NCBI RefSeq assembly: GCF_023556315.2
Contig: NZ_CP116221.1
Location: 744,001 to 808,000 of the forward strand
Length of the DNA: 64,000 nucleotides
Origin: Psychroserpens ponticola
GTDB lineage: Bacteria > Bacteroidota > Bacteroidia > Flavobacteriales > Flavobacteriaceae
Reading direction: 5' to 3'
Shown: positions 1 to 8,458 of the stretch, in pieces
Layout: each line of letters opens with the position of its first letter
Position numbering within the stretch: the stretch's first letter is position 1
Notes under the pieces: model-generated
Databases searched by the model: none
What the model was told of the DNA's origin: nothing
Seen by the model: only the letters and a program-made list of their open reading frames with translations
Translations under genes and position numbers: made by a program

Positions 1-271
1 TAATATAAAAGGATTTTTTGCTTCTGAAGCTGCTAAAAATCAAGTGTTTAATGTGGCCTGTGGTGAGCGTATTACAGTGAACTATTTATGGGAATCGTTA
101 AGAATTGCTGCTAACTCTGAATTAAAAGCAATTTATGGACCACCAAGACAAGGTGATGTTCGAGATTCTTTGGCAAATATTTCTAAAGCTACATCTTTAA
201 TAAACTATAAACCAGAATTTACTGTTAGACAAGGTTTGGCCATTACATACAAATGGTTTGAAGAGCATTAA
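1..271 (+). CDS. C-terminal fragment of a UDP-GlcNAc 4-epimerase-like NAD-dependent epimerase (5' end outside window)
   Basis: The reading frame is open from base 2 to the stop ending at 271, so the gene begins before the window; the GTG at 44 is an internal codon. The roughly 90 residues match the C-terminal part of extended short-chain sugar epimerases of the WbpP/TviC type. They show an FNVACGERITV stretch, then YGPPRQGDVRDSLANISKA, then a closing GLAITYKWF helix. Such enzymes interconvert UDP-GlcNAc/GalNAc or the uronic acids for polysaccharide assembly. The catalytic SxnYxxxK region is outside the window, so substrate cannot be judged. It reads into the polysaccharide locus on the same strand. 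Confidence 0.8.
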   Translation, partial: NIKGFFASEAAKNQVFNVACGERITVNYLWESLRIAANSELKAIYGPPRQGDVRDSLANISKATSLINYKPEFTVRQGLAITYKWFEEH

Positions 272-324
272 TCTTTAATAAAATACGAGTTATATAATTG
301 TCATAAATTTATTAATATTGCCAT

Positions 325-2142
325 ATGAGCTTTATAAGTAAATTATATGACAAGAAAATATCTTCAAAAGGGCTTGGTGTCTTTAGAATTTTATTTTCAT
401 CTGTTTTTTTATTAGAAGTTATCAGAATATTTAAATTTAGACAGTTATATTTTGATCCTATTCCTTTTATTCAAACGAGTGCATTAAGTGAAGAGGTCCC
501 TTTTGTGATTTGGATGATTGCATTATTTATGCTTGTAATAGGTGCGTTTACAAGAGTAGCAGCACTAATTAATTACATATTCATTCTTATTTATATTTCT
601 TCAATAGGTGTATTTGAATATCATATGGACTACACCTACACTGGAGTGAGCTTTATGTTTATATTTCTTTCTGTTTCAAAATCGTATTCTTTTGATCGAT
701 TGGCAGAAAAACTTAAATTTTCCAATCTTACTTATGTACATCAACCAAAAGAGAGTACATCTGTAATTAATTATTGGTTAGTCCTATTTGTTGGTATAGG
801 TTTAGTGTATTTGGATTCGGTGTTTTTTAAATTGAATTCTAAGATATGGACAAGTGGTTTAGGAATGTGGTATCCAGCGTCTTTACCTCAAATGACTATT
901 TTTAATAATCAATGGCTATTAAATCAAGAGTTTTTAATCAAGTTTCTAGGTTACCTCACATTTGCATTTGAAATTGTATTTCCTTTTTTGTTTTGGATGA
1001 AAAAACTAAGAATCCCATTATTAATTATTGGAATTGGACTGCATTTAGGGATTTTAATAGAGTTTCCTATTCCGTATTTCGGATTAGGTGTTATAGCTGT
1101 ATATGTACTATTGATTCCTAATCATTTATGGAAAAGATTAGAAAGGAAAATTAAAGCAAAAAAGCCTAACCTTATCTTGTTTTACGATGCAGAATGTCCA
1201 TTGTGTATGAAAACACGAATTGTATTGTCTTTTTTTGACGTTTTTAATACATTAGAATTTAATTCAGTTCAAGAAAGTTTTGATAATCATGACTGTTTAA
1301 GAGATTTTTCTAAAGAGGAACTGCTAAATAACATTCATGCAGTTAATAGGAAAGGGAATGTGTATTCAGGAATTGAAACCTATAAAAAAGCTTTTCTAAT
1401 AGTGCCAATGTTTTTTGTTTTTGGTGTTTTATTATATATTCCAGGTCTTTCACACATCGCAAAAAAAATCTATAATTACATTGCGAAAAATAGAAAAGTA
1501 GAACGATGTACTGCTGAGAATTGTGGGTTTTTGCCAGCTCCTCAAAAAACAGATACAGAAATGCTCATGTTGTTGCATAATTTTAAGCTTAAGGATCTTA
1601 AAATAGTAACTTTAAAACTATTTGTTGTTGGTATTATTATGTTGCAGATACTTGTGAATTTTAAGCAACCATTTTCTAATGATCTTGCTAACGCTATACA
1701 TAATAAGATAAGTAATGCTTCTTCTAAATTATTAGGTGTGACTGAGCATGGTGTGTTTATGGATGGACATTATAAAGATTATAATAAAATTTTTACAATA
1801 TCTTACAATGATGAACTACTACCATTTTATCATAAAAATGGGATGCCAGATTATTATATAAGAGGAGGTTCTTGGGTTAATTTTAGTTTTAGAGTTAATA
1901 AAGGAGGTAGAGATGCAAATCATATAGAATTAAGAAAAGGTTTAGAAAGGTATGTTGCATTTTGGGCTTATAAAAATAGTGTTGGATTGGATAATACAAC
2001 ATTTAAATTACTTAGAAAAGACATTGATTTGCCTTCAGGCTGGAAGTTAAATTCACTTCAAGATAATTTAAAAACTCCTTGGGTTGAAGTTGGAAAAATG
2101 ACCTGGAAGAATAGTCAAGCAACATTTCAATTGTTAAAGTAG
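325..2142 (+). CDS. HTTM-domain membrane protein fused to a DUF393 (DCC) thiol-disulfide oxidoreductase domain
   Basis: A 605-residue protein. Residues 1-280 form a multi-pass membrane region that reads as an HTTM (vitamin K-dependent carboxylase-like) domain. It is followed by a soluble DUF393/DCC segment starting at LILFYDAECPLCMK, with the CxxC at Cys291 and Cys294. One more membrane segment near 430-450 precedes a C-terminal tail of about 150 residues that I do not recognise. Known DCC proteins are thioredoxin-fold and presumed redox-active. The HTTM role here is unknown. Its place between an epimerase and an acyltransferase suggests an envelope or polysaccharide function, which is inference. 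The start ATG at 325 gives a short charged N-terminus before the first membrane segment. Confidence 0.75.
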   Translation: MSFISKLYDKKISSKGLGVFRILFSSVFLLEVIRIFKFRQLYFDPIPFIQTSALSEEVPFVIWMIALFMLVIGAFTRVAALINYIFILIYISSIGVFEYHMDYTYTGVSFMFIFLSVSKSYSFDRLAEKLKFSNLTYVHQPKESTSVINYWLVLFVGIGLVYLDSVFFKLNSKIWTSGLGMWYPASLPQMTIFNNQWLLNQEFLIKFLGYLTFAFEIVFPFLFWMKKLRIPLLIIGIGLHLGILIEFPIPYFGLGVIAVYVLLIPNHLWKRLERKIKAKKPNLILFYDAECPLCMKTRIVLSFFDVFNTLEFNSVQESFDNHDCLRDFSKEELLNNIHAVNRKGNVYSGIETYKKAFLIVPMFFVFGVLLYIPGLSHIAKKIYNYIAKNRKVERCTAENCGFLPAPQKTDTEMLMLLHNFKLKDLKIVTLKLFVVGIIMLQILVNFKQPFSNDLANAIHNKISNASSKLLGVTEHGVFMDGHYKDYNKIFTISYNDELLPFYHKNGMPDYYIRGGSWVNFSFRVNKGGRDANHIELRKGLERYVAFWAYKNSVGLDNTTFKLLRKDIDLPSGWKLNSLQDNLKTPWVEVGKMTWKNSQATFQLLK

Positions 2143-2170
2143 CATTATTCAAAAGTTAGTACTTTAAAGA

Positions 2171-3286
2171 ATGAATAAAAAAAAGAGGTTGTTTTTTAAT
2201 GGACTAAATGAATTAAGAGCAATAGCTGCTTTAAGTGTTTTAGTTCATCATGTTGAACTCTATAAATACAAATCAAAATTACATTCACTTTATGATTTCG
2301 GAGGTTATATGAGGTCATTTATCAGTGATTTAGGGAATAATGCTGTTTATTTATTTTTTGTTCTATCAGGTTTTTTAATTACATATTTACTAATTGAAGA
2401 AAAAAATGAAACTGGAAAAATATCTATTTATAAATTTTATGGTCGTAGAATTCTAAGGATTTGGCCTTTATATTTTATTGTAGTCATTATTGGCTTTTGG
2501 TTGCTACCATTTTTATATGAGAATTTCACAAGTTTTTTTCAAGAACAATATTTCTATAATCAACGTATAGAATCATTGATATATGATGGCAACTTAGTTC
2601 TTTATTTGTTTTTTATGTCCAACATAGCATTGGTGTTATATGGTCCTGTTGCAGGTTCTGCTCATTCAAGGAGTGTTAGCGTAGAAGAACAGTTTTATGT
2701 AGTTTGGCCTTGGATCATAAAATTGTTTTATAAAAATTTATTAGAAGTATTGTTGTTAATTATTTTTGGAGGTATATTATTTAAATATGCGTTTCCCGAA
2801 ACACTTATTAAAAAATTATATAGCGTTTCAAAAATAGATTTTATGGCTATTGGAGCCTTATTTGCATATATTTATAGATATCATAAGGAAAAGCTAATCT
2901 TGTTACTTAAAAAGAAGGTGTTTTTAATAATTTTAATTATTAGTATTGTGGCACATTTGTTTTTTGAAATTACAAGTACTACACAAGCTTTAACTTTTGG
3001 ATTACTAATAGTATGTTGTATTGAATGGAATTTTAAGGTGAGTATTTTATCCTATTTAGGGAAACTGTCTTACGGCATTTATATGTATCATCCTTTAATG
3101 ATGTATTTGTCTTTTTCAATCATGAATAAATTGAATATTTATAATTCTATGTCTTATAATGTATTAGTCTATTCACTAGTTTTAGGTTTAACCTTTTTAG
3201 CTAGCTATGTGTCTTATAATTATATAGAACTGTTTTTCTTAAAAATAAAATCAAAGTTTTCACCCATAAAAAGTGGAAACAGTTAA
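2171..3286 (+). CDS. Acyltransferase 3 family membrane protein (OafA/YrhL type)
   Basis: A 371-residue multi-pass membrane protein of the AT3 family, which moves acetyl or other acyl groups across the inner membrane onto surface sugars. The N-terminus carries the family signature (NGLNELRAIAAL followed by LVHHVELY, with the conserved His pair). The middle holds SVSVEEQFYVVWP, the usual E-E-Q-F-Y motif. The end has LSYGIYMYHPL, typical of the last helices. The length equals that of stand-alone AT3 domains without an SGNH extension. It starts 28 bases after the HTTM gene. The acceptor sugar cannot be told from sequence. Confidence 0.9.
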   Translation: MNKKKRLFFNGLNELRAIAALSVLVHHVELYKYKSKLHSLYDFGGYMRSFISDLGNNAVYLFFVLSGFLITYLLIEEKNETGKISIYKFYGRRILRIWPLYFIVVIIGFWLLPFLYENFTSFFQEQYFYNQRIESLIYDGNLVLYLFFMSNIALVLYGPVAGSAHSRSVSVEEQFYVVWPWIIKLFYKNLLEVLLLIIFGGILFKYAFPETLIKKLYSVSKIDFMAIGALFAYIYRYHKEKLILLLKKKVFLIILIISIVAHLFFEITSTTQALTFGLLIVCCIEWNFKVSILSYLGKLSYGIYMYHPLMMYLSFSIMNKLNIYNSMSYNVLVYSLVLGLTFLASYVSYNYIELFFLKIKSKFSPIKSGNS

Positions 3287-3302
3287 TATAACTTTGGTGG
3301 AC

Positions 3303-4151
3303 ATGAACAAGCATTTAATCATAGGTTCAAATAGTTTTTTAGGTGTTGCTTTATCAAAAGCACTTCATAAATCTAATGAGACTGTCTTAGGTGTTTTTCA
3401 TGAAAATAAGAACAATCTTTTTGAGGAAATTGATCACATACCAATTACCAAATTGAAGAATTTAAATTCCGATTTCAATGTTGTATACATCATTAGTGCT
3501 TTTGTGCCAGATTCAAAAGATAAAGACATAAAGCAAAGATTAATTGACGTTAATCAAGAGTTGGTCGCAAGAATATGTCATCAATTTAAAAATGCTAAAA
3601 TTGTATATTGTTCTAGTGTTTCGGTTTATGGTGCAACCAATGGCATTTTAAAAGAAAAGAGTGATTGGTCTCCTGAGTCACCATATGCTGAATCAAAACG
3701 ATTTGGAGAGAAAATTGTAATGAAGCACGATAAATATGCAATTGTAAGAATTTCATCTATGTATGGGATTAATATGAAACTTTCAACGTTTTTACCATTG
3801 GTTATTAAATCGGCTATAAAAAATAATCAAATCAAATTGTATGGAGATGGTAAAAGAGAGCAAAACTATATTCATGTAAATGATGTGGCCAATTATTTAA
3901 TTGCGGCTTCAAGATATAGTGTGAATGCTACTTTTTTAGCAGTGAGTCCAATTTCAATTTCTAATTTAGAAGTTGCAAAAACTATTAAAAAAGTTTTAAA
4001 AGATATAAATATCATATTTGAAGGAGAAGATAATTCAAAATCATACTTTTATGATAATTCTGTAACCAATAAAAAGTTAGAAATTAGAAATAGAAAAGAG
4101 TTTAAAACAGAAGTGAAAAGTATAATTGAATGGATGAAAAAAGGATTATAG
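3303..4151 (+). CDS. NAD-dependent epimerase/dehydratase, extended SDR
   Basis: A 282-residue sugar-nucleotide modifying enzyme. The N-terminal dinucleotide loop is LIIGSNSFLG, the active-site serine region is YCSSVSVYG, and the catalytic pair is Tyr128 and Lys132 in PYAESKRFG. A substrate-side motif YGDGKREQNYIHVNDVA follows, as in many epimerases, reductases and dehydratases. I chose ATG 3303 because it opens directly into the Rossmann strand; a GTG at 3273 would add ten residues overlapping the previous gene. The 3' end overlaps the ATP-grasp gene by 22 bases, implying co-translation. The exact reaction (epimerase, reductase or dehydratase) cannot be assigned. Confidence 0.82.
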   Translation: MNKHLIIGSNSFLGVALSKALHKSNETVLGVFHENKNNLFEEIDHIPITKLKNLNSDFNVVYIISAFVPDSKDKDIKQRLIDVNQELVARICHQFKNAKIVYCSSVSVYGATNGILKEKSDWSPESPYAESKRFGEKIVMKHDKYAIVRISSMYGINMKLSTFLPLVIKSAIKNNQIKLYGDGKREQNYIHVNDVANYLIAASRYSVNATFLAVSPISISNLEVAKTIKKVLKDINIIFEGEDNSKSYFYDNSVTNKKLEIRNRKEFKTEVKSIIEWMKKGL

Positions 4152-5113
4152 TTACTGGAATTGGAGGAAACGTCGGACAAGGTGTTATAAGAAATATTAG
4201 AGCAACTCACTTTAATATTAAAGTAATTGGCACTAACGTTGAAGATTTTTCAGCGGGTAATCATTTATGTGATGTTTTTTATAAAGTGCCTTTTGCATAT
4301 GATGAAGCGGCTTATATTGCATCAATTAAAGATATTGTGGTAAAAGAACACATTGATCTAATTCTTCCTACGACAGATTTTGAAATATTTTATTTATCCA
4401 AACATCAAAATGAAATTTCTTGTGAAATTGCTGTTTCAGAAAATAAAACTGCTGCATATTATTTGGATAAGTACACTACTTTTTTGCATTTAAAAAAACA
4501 TGATATTCCTTTTGCAAACTCCTTTTTGCCAAGTGAGTACAATAACGAATATTCTAGCTTTATTTTAAAACCAAGACAGGGTAGAGGTTCAAGAGGACTG
4601 CAAATTAATCCGAAAGATTATAAAACATTTTCTGATGATGAGTACATGATTCAAGAACTTCATGAAGGTGTAGAAATTACGACAGCATTTTATGTTAACA
4701 AATCAAATGAGTTACACGGTTTTATTACCTTTGAACGCAGCCTTGAAAATGGAACAACGACGCATTGTAAAGTCGTTTCTGTTTATGATTCTGCATTAAA
4801 AAAAATACTCTTAGATATCATAAAAGTATCTCATATTAAAGGGTCAGCAAATTTACAAGCTATTGTTACCAAAACAGGAAAAATTGAACCTTTTGAGATT
4901 AATTGTCGAATTTCTGGCACCAATTCTATTCGTGCTAATTTCGGATTTAAAGATGTGACCTATACACTTGAAGAATGGCTATTTAATCAAACACCTTCAC
5001 AACCAATAATTGAAAAAGGAATAGCGACCAGAATTTTAATGGATGTTATTTATAAAAACACCAATGATTTTAAGGAAGCAAAAGATAACTCAGCAACACA
5101 TTATATTTACTAA
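4130..5113 (+). CDS. ATP-grasp enzyme, carbamoyl-phosphate-synthase-like
   Basis: A 327-residue protein that starts with a Rossmann-like preATP-grasp fold (IIVTGIGGNVGQGVIRNI). It continues with the ATP-grasp glycine-rich loop FILKPRQGRGSRGLQI and the metal-ligand strand IEPFEINCRISGTNS. ATP-grasp enzymes ligate a carboxylate to an amine or thiol through an acyl-phosphate. In polysaccharide loci they often add amino-acid or similar substituents to sugars, so an amide-forming decoration is a reasonable inference. It overlaps the upstream epimerase by 22 bases and the downstream HAD gene by one base (TAATG), so the three are probably made together. Confidence 0.82.
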   Translation: MDEKRIIVTGIGGNVGQGVIRNIRATHFNIKVIGTNVEDFSAGNHLCDVFYKVPFAYDEAAYIASIKDIVVKEHIDLILPTTDFEIFYLSKHQNEISCEIAVSENKTAAYYLDKYTTFLHLKKHDIPFANSFLPSEYNNEYSSFILKPRQGRGSRGLQINPKDYKTFSDDEYMIQELHEGVEITTAFYVNKSNELHGFITFERSLENGTTTHCKVVSVYDSALKKILLDIIKVSHIKGSANLQAIVTKTGKIEPFEINCRISGTNSIRANFGFKDVTYTLEEWLFNQTPSQPIIEKGIATRILMDVIYKNTNDFKEAKDNSATHYIY

Positions 5114-5769
5114 TGAGTACAATTAAATACATATTGTTTGATGCGGCTAATACCTTGATTCATAAACCAAGTTTGTGGGACAATTTTGCTAATGTCCTTA
5201 AGGTAGAAGGTTATGACGTCTCAATCAAAGAATTGAAAAATAAACATAAACTATTAAGTGAGTTTATTAAGTTTCCCGATGTGACTTCGCAAGAATTCTA
5301 TTCTACGTTTAATAAAGAATTGTTGCATGCGTTGGGAATTATAGAGACACCTCAATTACTCGAACAAATTTTTAGTGCATGCAAATATCTGCCTTGGGAA
5401 GTTTTTGAAGACACCAAATACCTTTCAAAATTAGAGCGATATGAATTGGGTGTGCTTTCAAACTTTAACTCGAACTTGAGGACTTTATTAAAAGATAAAT
5501 TGCCTGATATTAATTTCAAACACATTATAATTTCAGAAGAAGAAGGTGTTTCAAAACCAAATATTGAATTTTTTGAATGCGCAATCCAGAAAATCGGATT
5601 AAAACCAAATGAAATTTTATATATTGGAGATTCATTAAAATTAGATGTTATTCCAGCATTACAATTAGGATTTCAAGTAAAACTAATCGATAGAGATGAT
5701 GCTTATCCTATGTCAAATTATAGTATTGCAACATTAAAGGAATGCATTCAAAACAAAACACGTGAATAA
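5113..5769 (+). CDS. HAD-superfamily hydrolase with unusual motif I
   Basis: A 218-residue HAD protein of the cap-C1 type. Motif II is VLSNFNS, motif III is the Lys in EEGVSKPNIEFF, and motif IV is YIGDSLKLD. Motif I reads FDAANTL: Asp10 is the nucleophile, but the second Asp of the usual DxD phosphatase motif is Ala12. The general acid/base of HAD phosphatases is therefore missing, as in dehalogenase-like or phosphonatase-like members. It could still bind phosphate or use another acid. The gene sits between an ATP-grasp enzyme and a GtrB-like transferase with overlaps at both ends, so it likely acts on a sugar-phosphate or substituent intermediate. Confidence 0.83.
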   Translation: MSTIKYILFDAANTLIHKPSLWDNFANVLKVEGYDVSIKELKNKHKLLSEFIKFPDVTSQEFYSTFNKELLHALGIIETPQLLEQIFSACKYLPWEVFEDTKYLSKLERYELGVLSNFNSNLRTLLKDKLPDINFKHIIISEEEGVSKPNIEFFECAIQKIGLKPNEILYIGDSLKLDVIPALQLGFQVKLIDRDDAYPMSNYSIATLKECIQNKTRE

Positions 5770-6691
5770 AAAAATATCATTTGTAGTACCAGTGTATTTT
5801 GAAGAAGACGTTATTTCAAGGTTTATTTTAGAAATGACTGAAGAATTGAAGGCGCTTAATCTGGATTATGAGATTGTTTTTATTGATGATGGTAGTACAG
5901 ATAAAACAGTTCAGATAATTAAGGAACACGCTATTAAAAATAATAATTTAAAACTGATAGAACTTTCATATAACCATGGTAAACAGGCGGCTTTAACTGC
6001 AGGAATTAAAAATGCTTCTGGTGATTATTTATTGTATATGGATCCGGATTTGCAAGATCCACCAAAAGAAATAGGGCGTTTTATTCAAGAAATTGAGAAA
6101 GGTTATGATTTGGTGTTTGGTGTAAGAAAAGAAAAAAAAGACACCTTTTTAAATAGTCTGTTTTCAAAAATATTTTGGGGAGTTTTACGACGATTTACAG
6201 GTCTTGATTTACCCAAAGGCTTAGCTGTAATGAGAATTTTTAATAGAAAATTTGCAGATAAGTTTTTAGAGTACCAAGAGCAAAATAGATTTATTGAAGG
6301 GATTTTTGTTCATATAGGTATGAAACAGTCTGTTATCACTATTGAACAACGTGAGCGATATGCTGGTACTAGTAAATTCAATTTTAGGAAAAAAATGGAA
6401 TTGGCTTTTAATGCCATTTTTGACTTCTCTGAATTGCCTCTTAAAATTGCAGTTAGATTAGGAGCAGCATTTATAATTGTTGGTATATTAATTTTGTTAA
6501 TTATTGTGTTTTTGAAAATTTATTTGGTCGATTTTCAATCGGGTTGGCCTTCTATAATTGGCGCGTTAATAATTGCTACAGGAATTCAATTATTTTTTTT
6601 AGGAATAGCAGCGTTATATATAGGTAAAATTTATAAAGAATCTAAAGGAAGACCATTATTCTCAATTAGAGAAATGACTAATTTTGAATAA
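5762..6691 (+). CDS. Polyprenyl-phosphate glycosyltransferase, GtrB/ArnC-like GT2
   Basis: A 309-residue GT2 enzyme. Visible motifs are FVVPVYFEED, FIDDGSTDKT and the DxD-containing YMDPDLQDPPKEI, which is characteristic of dolichol/undecaprenyl-phosphate sugar transferases. Two C-terminal membrane segments lie near 228-252 and 265-290. By family knowledge it moves one sugar from a nucleotide to undecaprenyl phosphate, giving a donor used on the outer side of the membrane. The start is a GTG at 5762 inside the end of the HAD gene (8-base overlap). Its likely partner is the GT-C-like membrane protein at 8448. Confidence 0.9.
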   Translation: MNKKISFVVPVYFEEDVISRFILEMTEELKALNLDYEIVFIDDGSTDKTVQIIKEHAIKNNNLKLIELSYNHGKQAALTAGIKNASGDYLLYMDPDLQDPPKEIGRFIQEIEKGYDLVFGVRKEKKDTFLNSLFSKIFWGVLRRFTGLDLPKGLAVMRIFNRKFADKFLEYQEQNRFIEGIFVHIGMKQSVITIEQRERYAGTSKFNFRKKMELAFNAIFDFSELPLKIAVRLGAAFIIVGILILLIIVFLKIYLVDFQSGWPSIIGALIIATGIQLFFLGIAALYIGKIYKESKGRPLFSIREMTNFE

Positions 6692-6698
6692 ATTATTT

Positions 6699-7331
6699 AT
6701 GAAGAAACTAGCCATCATAGGATCAGGTGATTTAGGCCAATTAATTGCTTACCATGCCATGCATGATAAACAATTTGAAGTCGTAGGTTTTTTTGATGAT
6801 TTTGCTGAAACGAACAGCTTTGTTAATACCATACAAGTTTTAGGAAAAATTTCAGACATAGAAACCGAATATAATCAAGGCGCTTTTGATGTTATTATTT
6901 GTGGTATAGGTTATAATCATTTGTCATTTAGAGAAAAACTCTATAATGATTTACACAATAAAGTAGAATTTGCTACTATAATTCATTCTTCATGTTATGT
7001 TGATGCTTCTTGTCGTATTGGTAAAGGCGTTTTTATGCTTCCTGGCTCTGTTTTAGATCTTAACACAGTAATTGATGATAATGTAGTTATTAATGTGTCG
7101 TGTACAATTGCTCATGATTCTAAAGTAGGAGCACATACATTTATATCTCCAAGTGTTGCCATTGCTGGATTTGTGTCCATTGGAATTCGATGTAATATTG
7201 GAATTAATACAACCATTATCGATAATATTGAAATCGTAAGTGACGTACAAACTGGAGGCGGAACTGTCGTAAATAAGAACATTTTAAATAAAGGATTATA
7301 CGTTGGGAATCCACATAGATTTATACGCTAA
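6699..7331 (+). CDS. PglD/NeuD-like sugar O- or N-acyltransferase (left-handed beta-helix)
   Basis: A 210-residue protein with an N-terminal Rossmann-like half (LAIIGSGDLGQLIAYHA) and a C-terminal hexapeptide beta-helix from about residue 95. The predicted general base is the His in NVSCTIAHDSKVG, as in PglD/NeuD. The family acetylates the 4-amino group of UDP- or dTDP-4-amino-6-deoxy sugars, or hydroxyls of sialic acids. Because the next gene is a WecE-like aminotransferase, N-acetylation of a 4-amino-4,6-dideoxy sugar is the best inference. ATG 6699 begins the Rossmann strand; a TTG at 6684 is less likely. It overlaps the following gene by one base. Confidence 0.85.
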   Translation: MKKLAIIGSGDLGQLIAYHAMHDKQFEVVGFFDDFAETNSFVNTIQVLGKISDIETEYNQGAFDVIICGIGYNHLSFREKLYNDLHNKVEFATIIHSSCYVDASCRIGKGVFMLPGSVLDLNTVIDDNVVINVSCTIAHDSKVGAHTFISPSVAIAGFVSIGIRCNIGINTTIIDNIEIVSDVQTGGGTVVNKNILNKGLYVGNPHRFIR

Positions 7332-8458
7332 TGATACCATTTAATAAACCATATTTATCTGGAAAAGAATCTGAATATATCCAGTTAGCTGTTGATTCTG
7401 GTATGATCTCTGGAAATGGGAATTATACAAAAAAATGTCAAAAATTTTTTGAAGACAACTATAATATAAAAAAAGCACTCCTCACAACCTCTTGCACTGA
7501 TGCACTAGAGATGTGTGCATTGTTATTAAATATTAAGGAAGGTGATGAGGTTATTATGCCTTCTTACACTTTTGTGTCTACAGCAAATGCGTTTGTGTTA
7601 AGAGGCGCAAAAATTGTTTTTGCAGATTCAAAACTAGACCATCCAAATATAGATGAAACTAAAATTGAAGCGCTAATTACTCCAAAAACGAAAGCTATTG
7701 TGGTTGTACATTATGCAGGCTGTGCATGTGAAATGGATGCTATAATGCAGATTGCTAATAAACATGATGTCTTCGTTATAGAAGATGCTGCACAGGCTAT
7801 AGATTCTTTTTATAAAGGAAAAGCCTTAGGAAGTATTGGTCATTTGGCAACGTTTTCATTTCATGAAACAAAAAATATTATTTCTGGCGAAGGCGGTTTG
7901 CTTGCGATCAATGATGAGCAGTTTATTGAACGTTCGGAAATAATATGGGAAAAAGGAACCAACAGATCTTCTTTTTTTAGAGGTGAAGTTGATAAATACG
8001 GTTGGGTAGATGTTGGGTCTTCTTTTTTGCCTTCAGAAATCATTGCGGCTTTTTTATGGGCTCAATTAGAAAATAGCAAAGACATTCAAGCTAAACGAAT
8101 TAAATTATGGTCGCAATACGAACAAGAATTTAAAGCTATTGGTAATACATTAGAAGTTGATTTGCCACAAATTCCTAAAGACAGTAGTAATAATGCACAT
8201 ATATTCTATATCATATGTAAAACAAATGATGAACGCACTCAATTAATTAACTTTCTTAAAAGTAAAGGAATCTATGCCGTATTTCATTATTTGAGTTTGC
8301 ACAAAAGTGAATATTATAATGGGAAACATGATGGTAGAACTCTTACTATGACTGAAGAGTTTTCTAATCGATTACTAAGGTTGCCATTATTTTATGAACT
8401 TAAATCGGAGGATGTAACTTATATTGTTAAACAAATTTCTGAGTTTTATGAGCATTAA
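7331..8458 (+). CDS. wecE: dTDP-4-keto-6-deoxy-sugar aminotransferase (WecE/RffA family)
   Basis: A 375-residue DegT/DnrJ/EryC1/StrS aminotransferase. The match to WecE is close through GDEVIMPSYTFVSTANAFVL and the VVHYAGCACEMDAIM stretch. The PLP lysine is Lys181 in FHETKN, and the Asp contacting the PLP ring lies in VIEDAAQ. WecE converts dTDP-4-keto-6-deoxyglucose to dTDP-4-amino-4,6-dideoxygalactose using glutamate. The PglD-like gene just upstream could acetylate that amine to give a Fuc4NAc-type donor. Genes for the dTDP-sugar precursors (rmlA, rmlB) are not in this window. The assignment at family level is firm; the exact stereochemistry is inferred. Confidence 0.88.
   Translation: MIPFNKPYLSGKESEYIQLAVDSGMISGNGNYTKKCQKFFEDNYNIKKALLTTSCTDALEMCALLLNIKEGDEVIMPSYTFVSTANAFVLRGAKIVFADSKLDHPNIDETKIEALITPKTKAIVVVHYAGCACEMDAIMQIANKHDVFVIEDAAQAIDSFYKGKALGSIGHLATFSFHETKNIISGEGGLLAINDEQFIERSEIIWEKGTNRSSFFRGEVDKYGWVDVGSSFLPSEIIAAFLWAQLENSKDIQAKRIKLWSQYEQEFKAIGNTLEVDLPQIPKDSSNNAHIFYIICKTNDERTQLINFLKSKGIYAVFHYLSLHKSEYYNGKHDGRTLTMTEEFSNRLLRLPLFYELKSEDVTYIVKQISEFYEH

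Noticed and set aside
7053-7250. Open frame opposite the PglD-like gene
   Set aside because: It is a shadow of a repetitive beta-helix gene, rich in Asn, Ile and Ser, with no motif.
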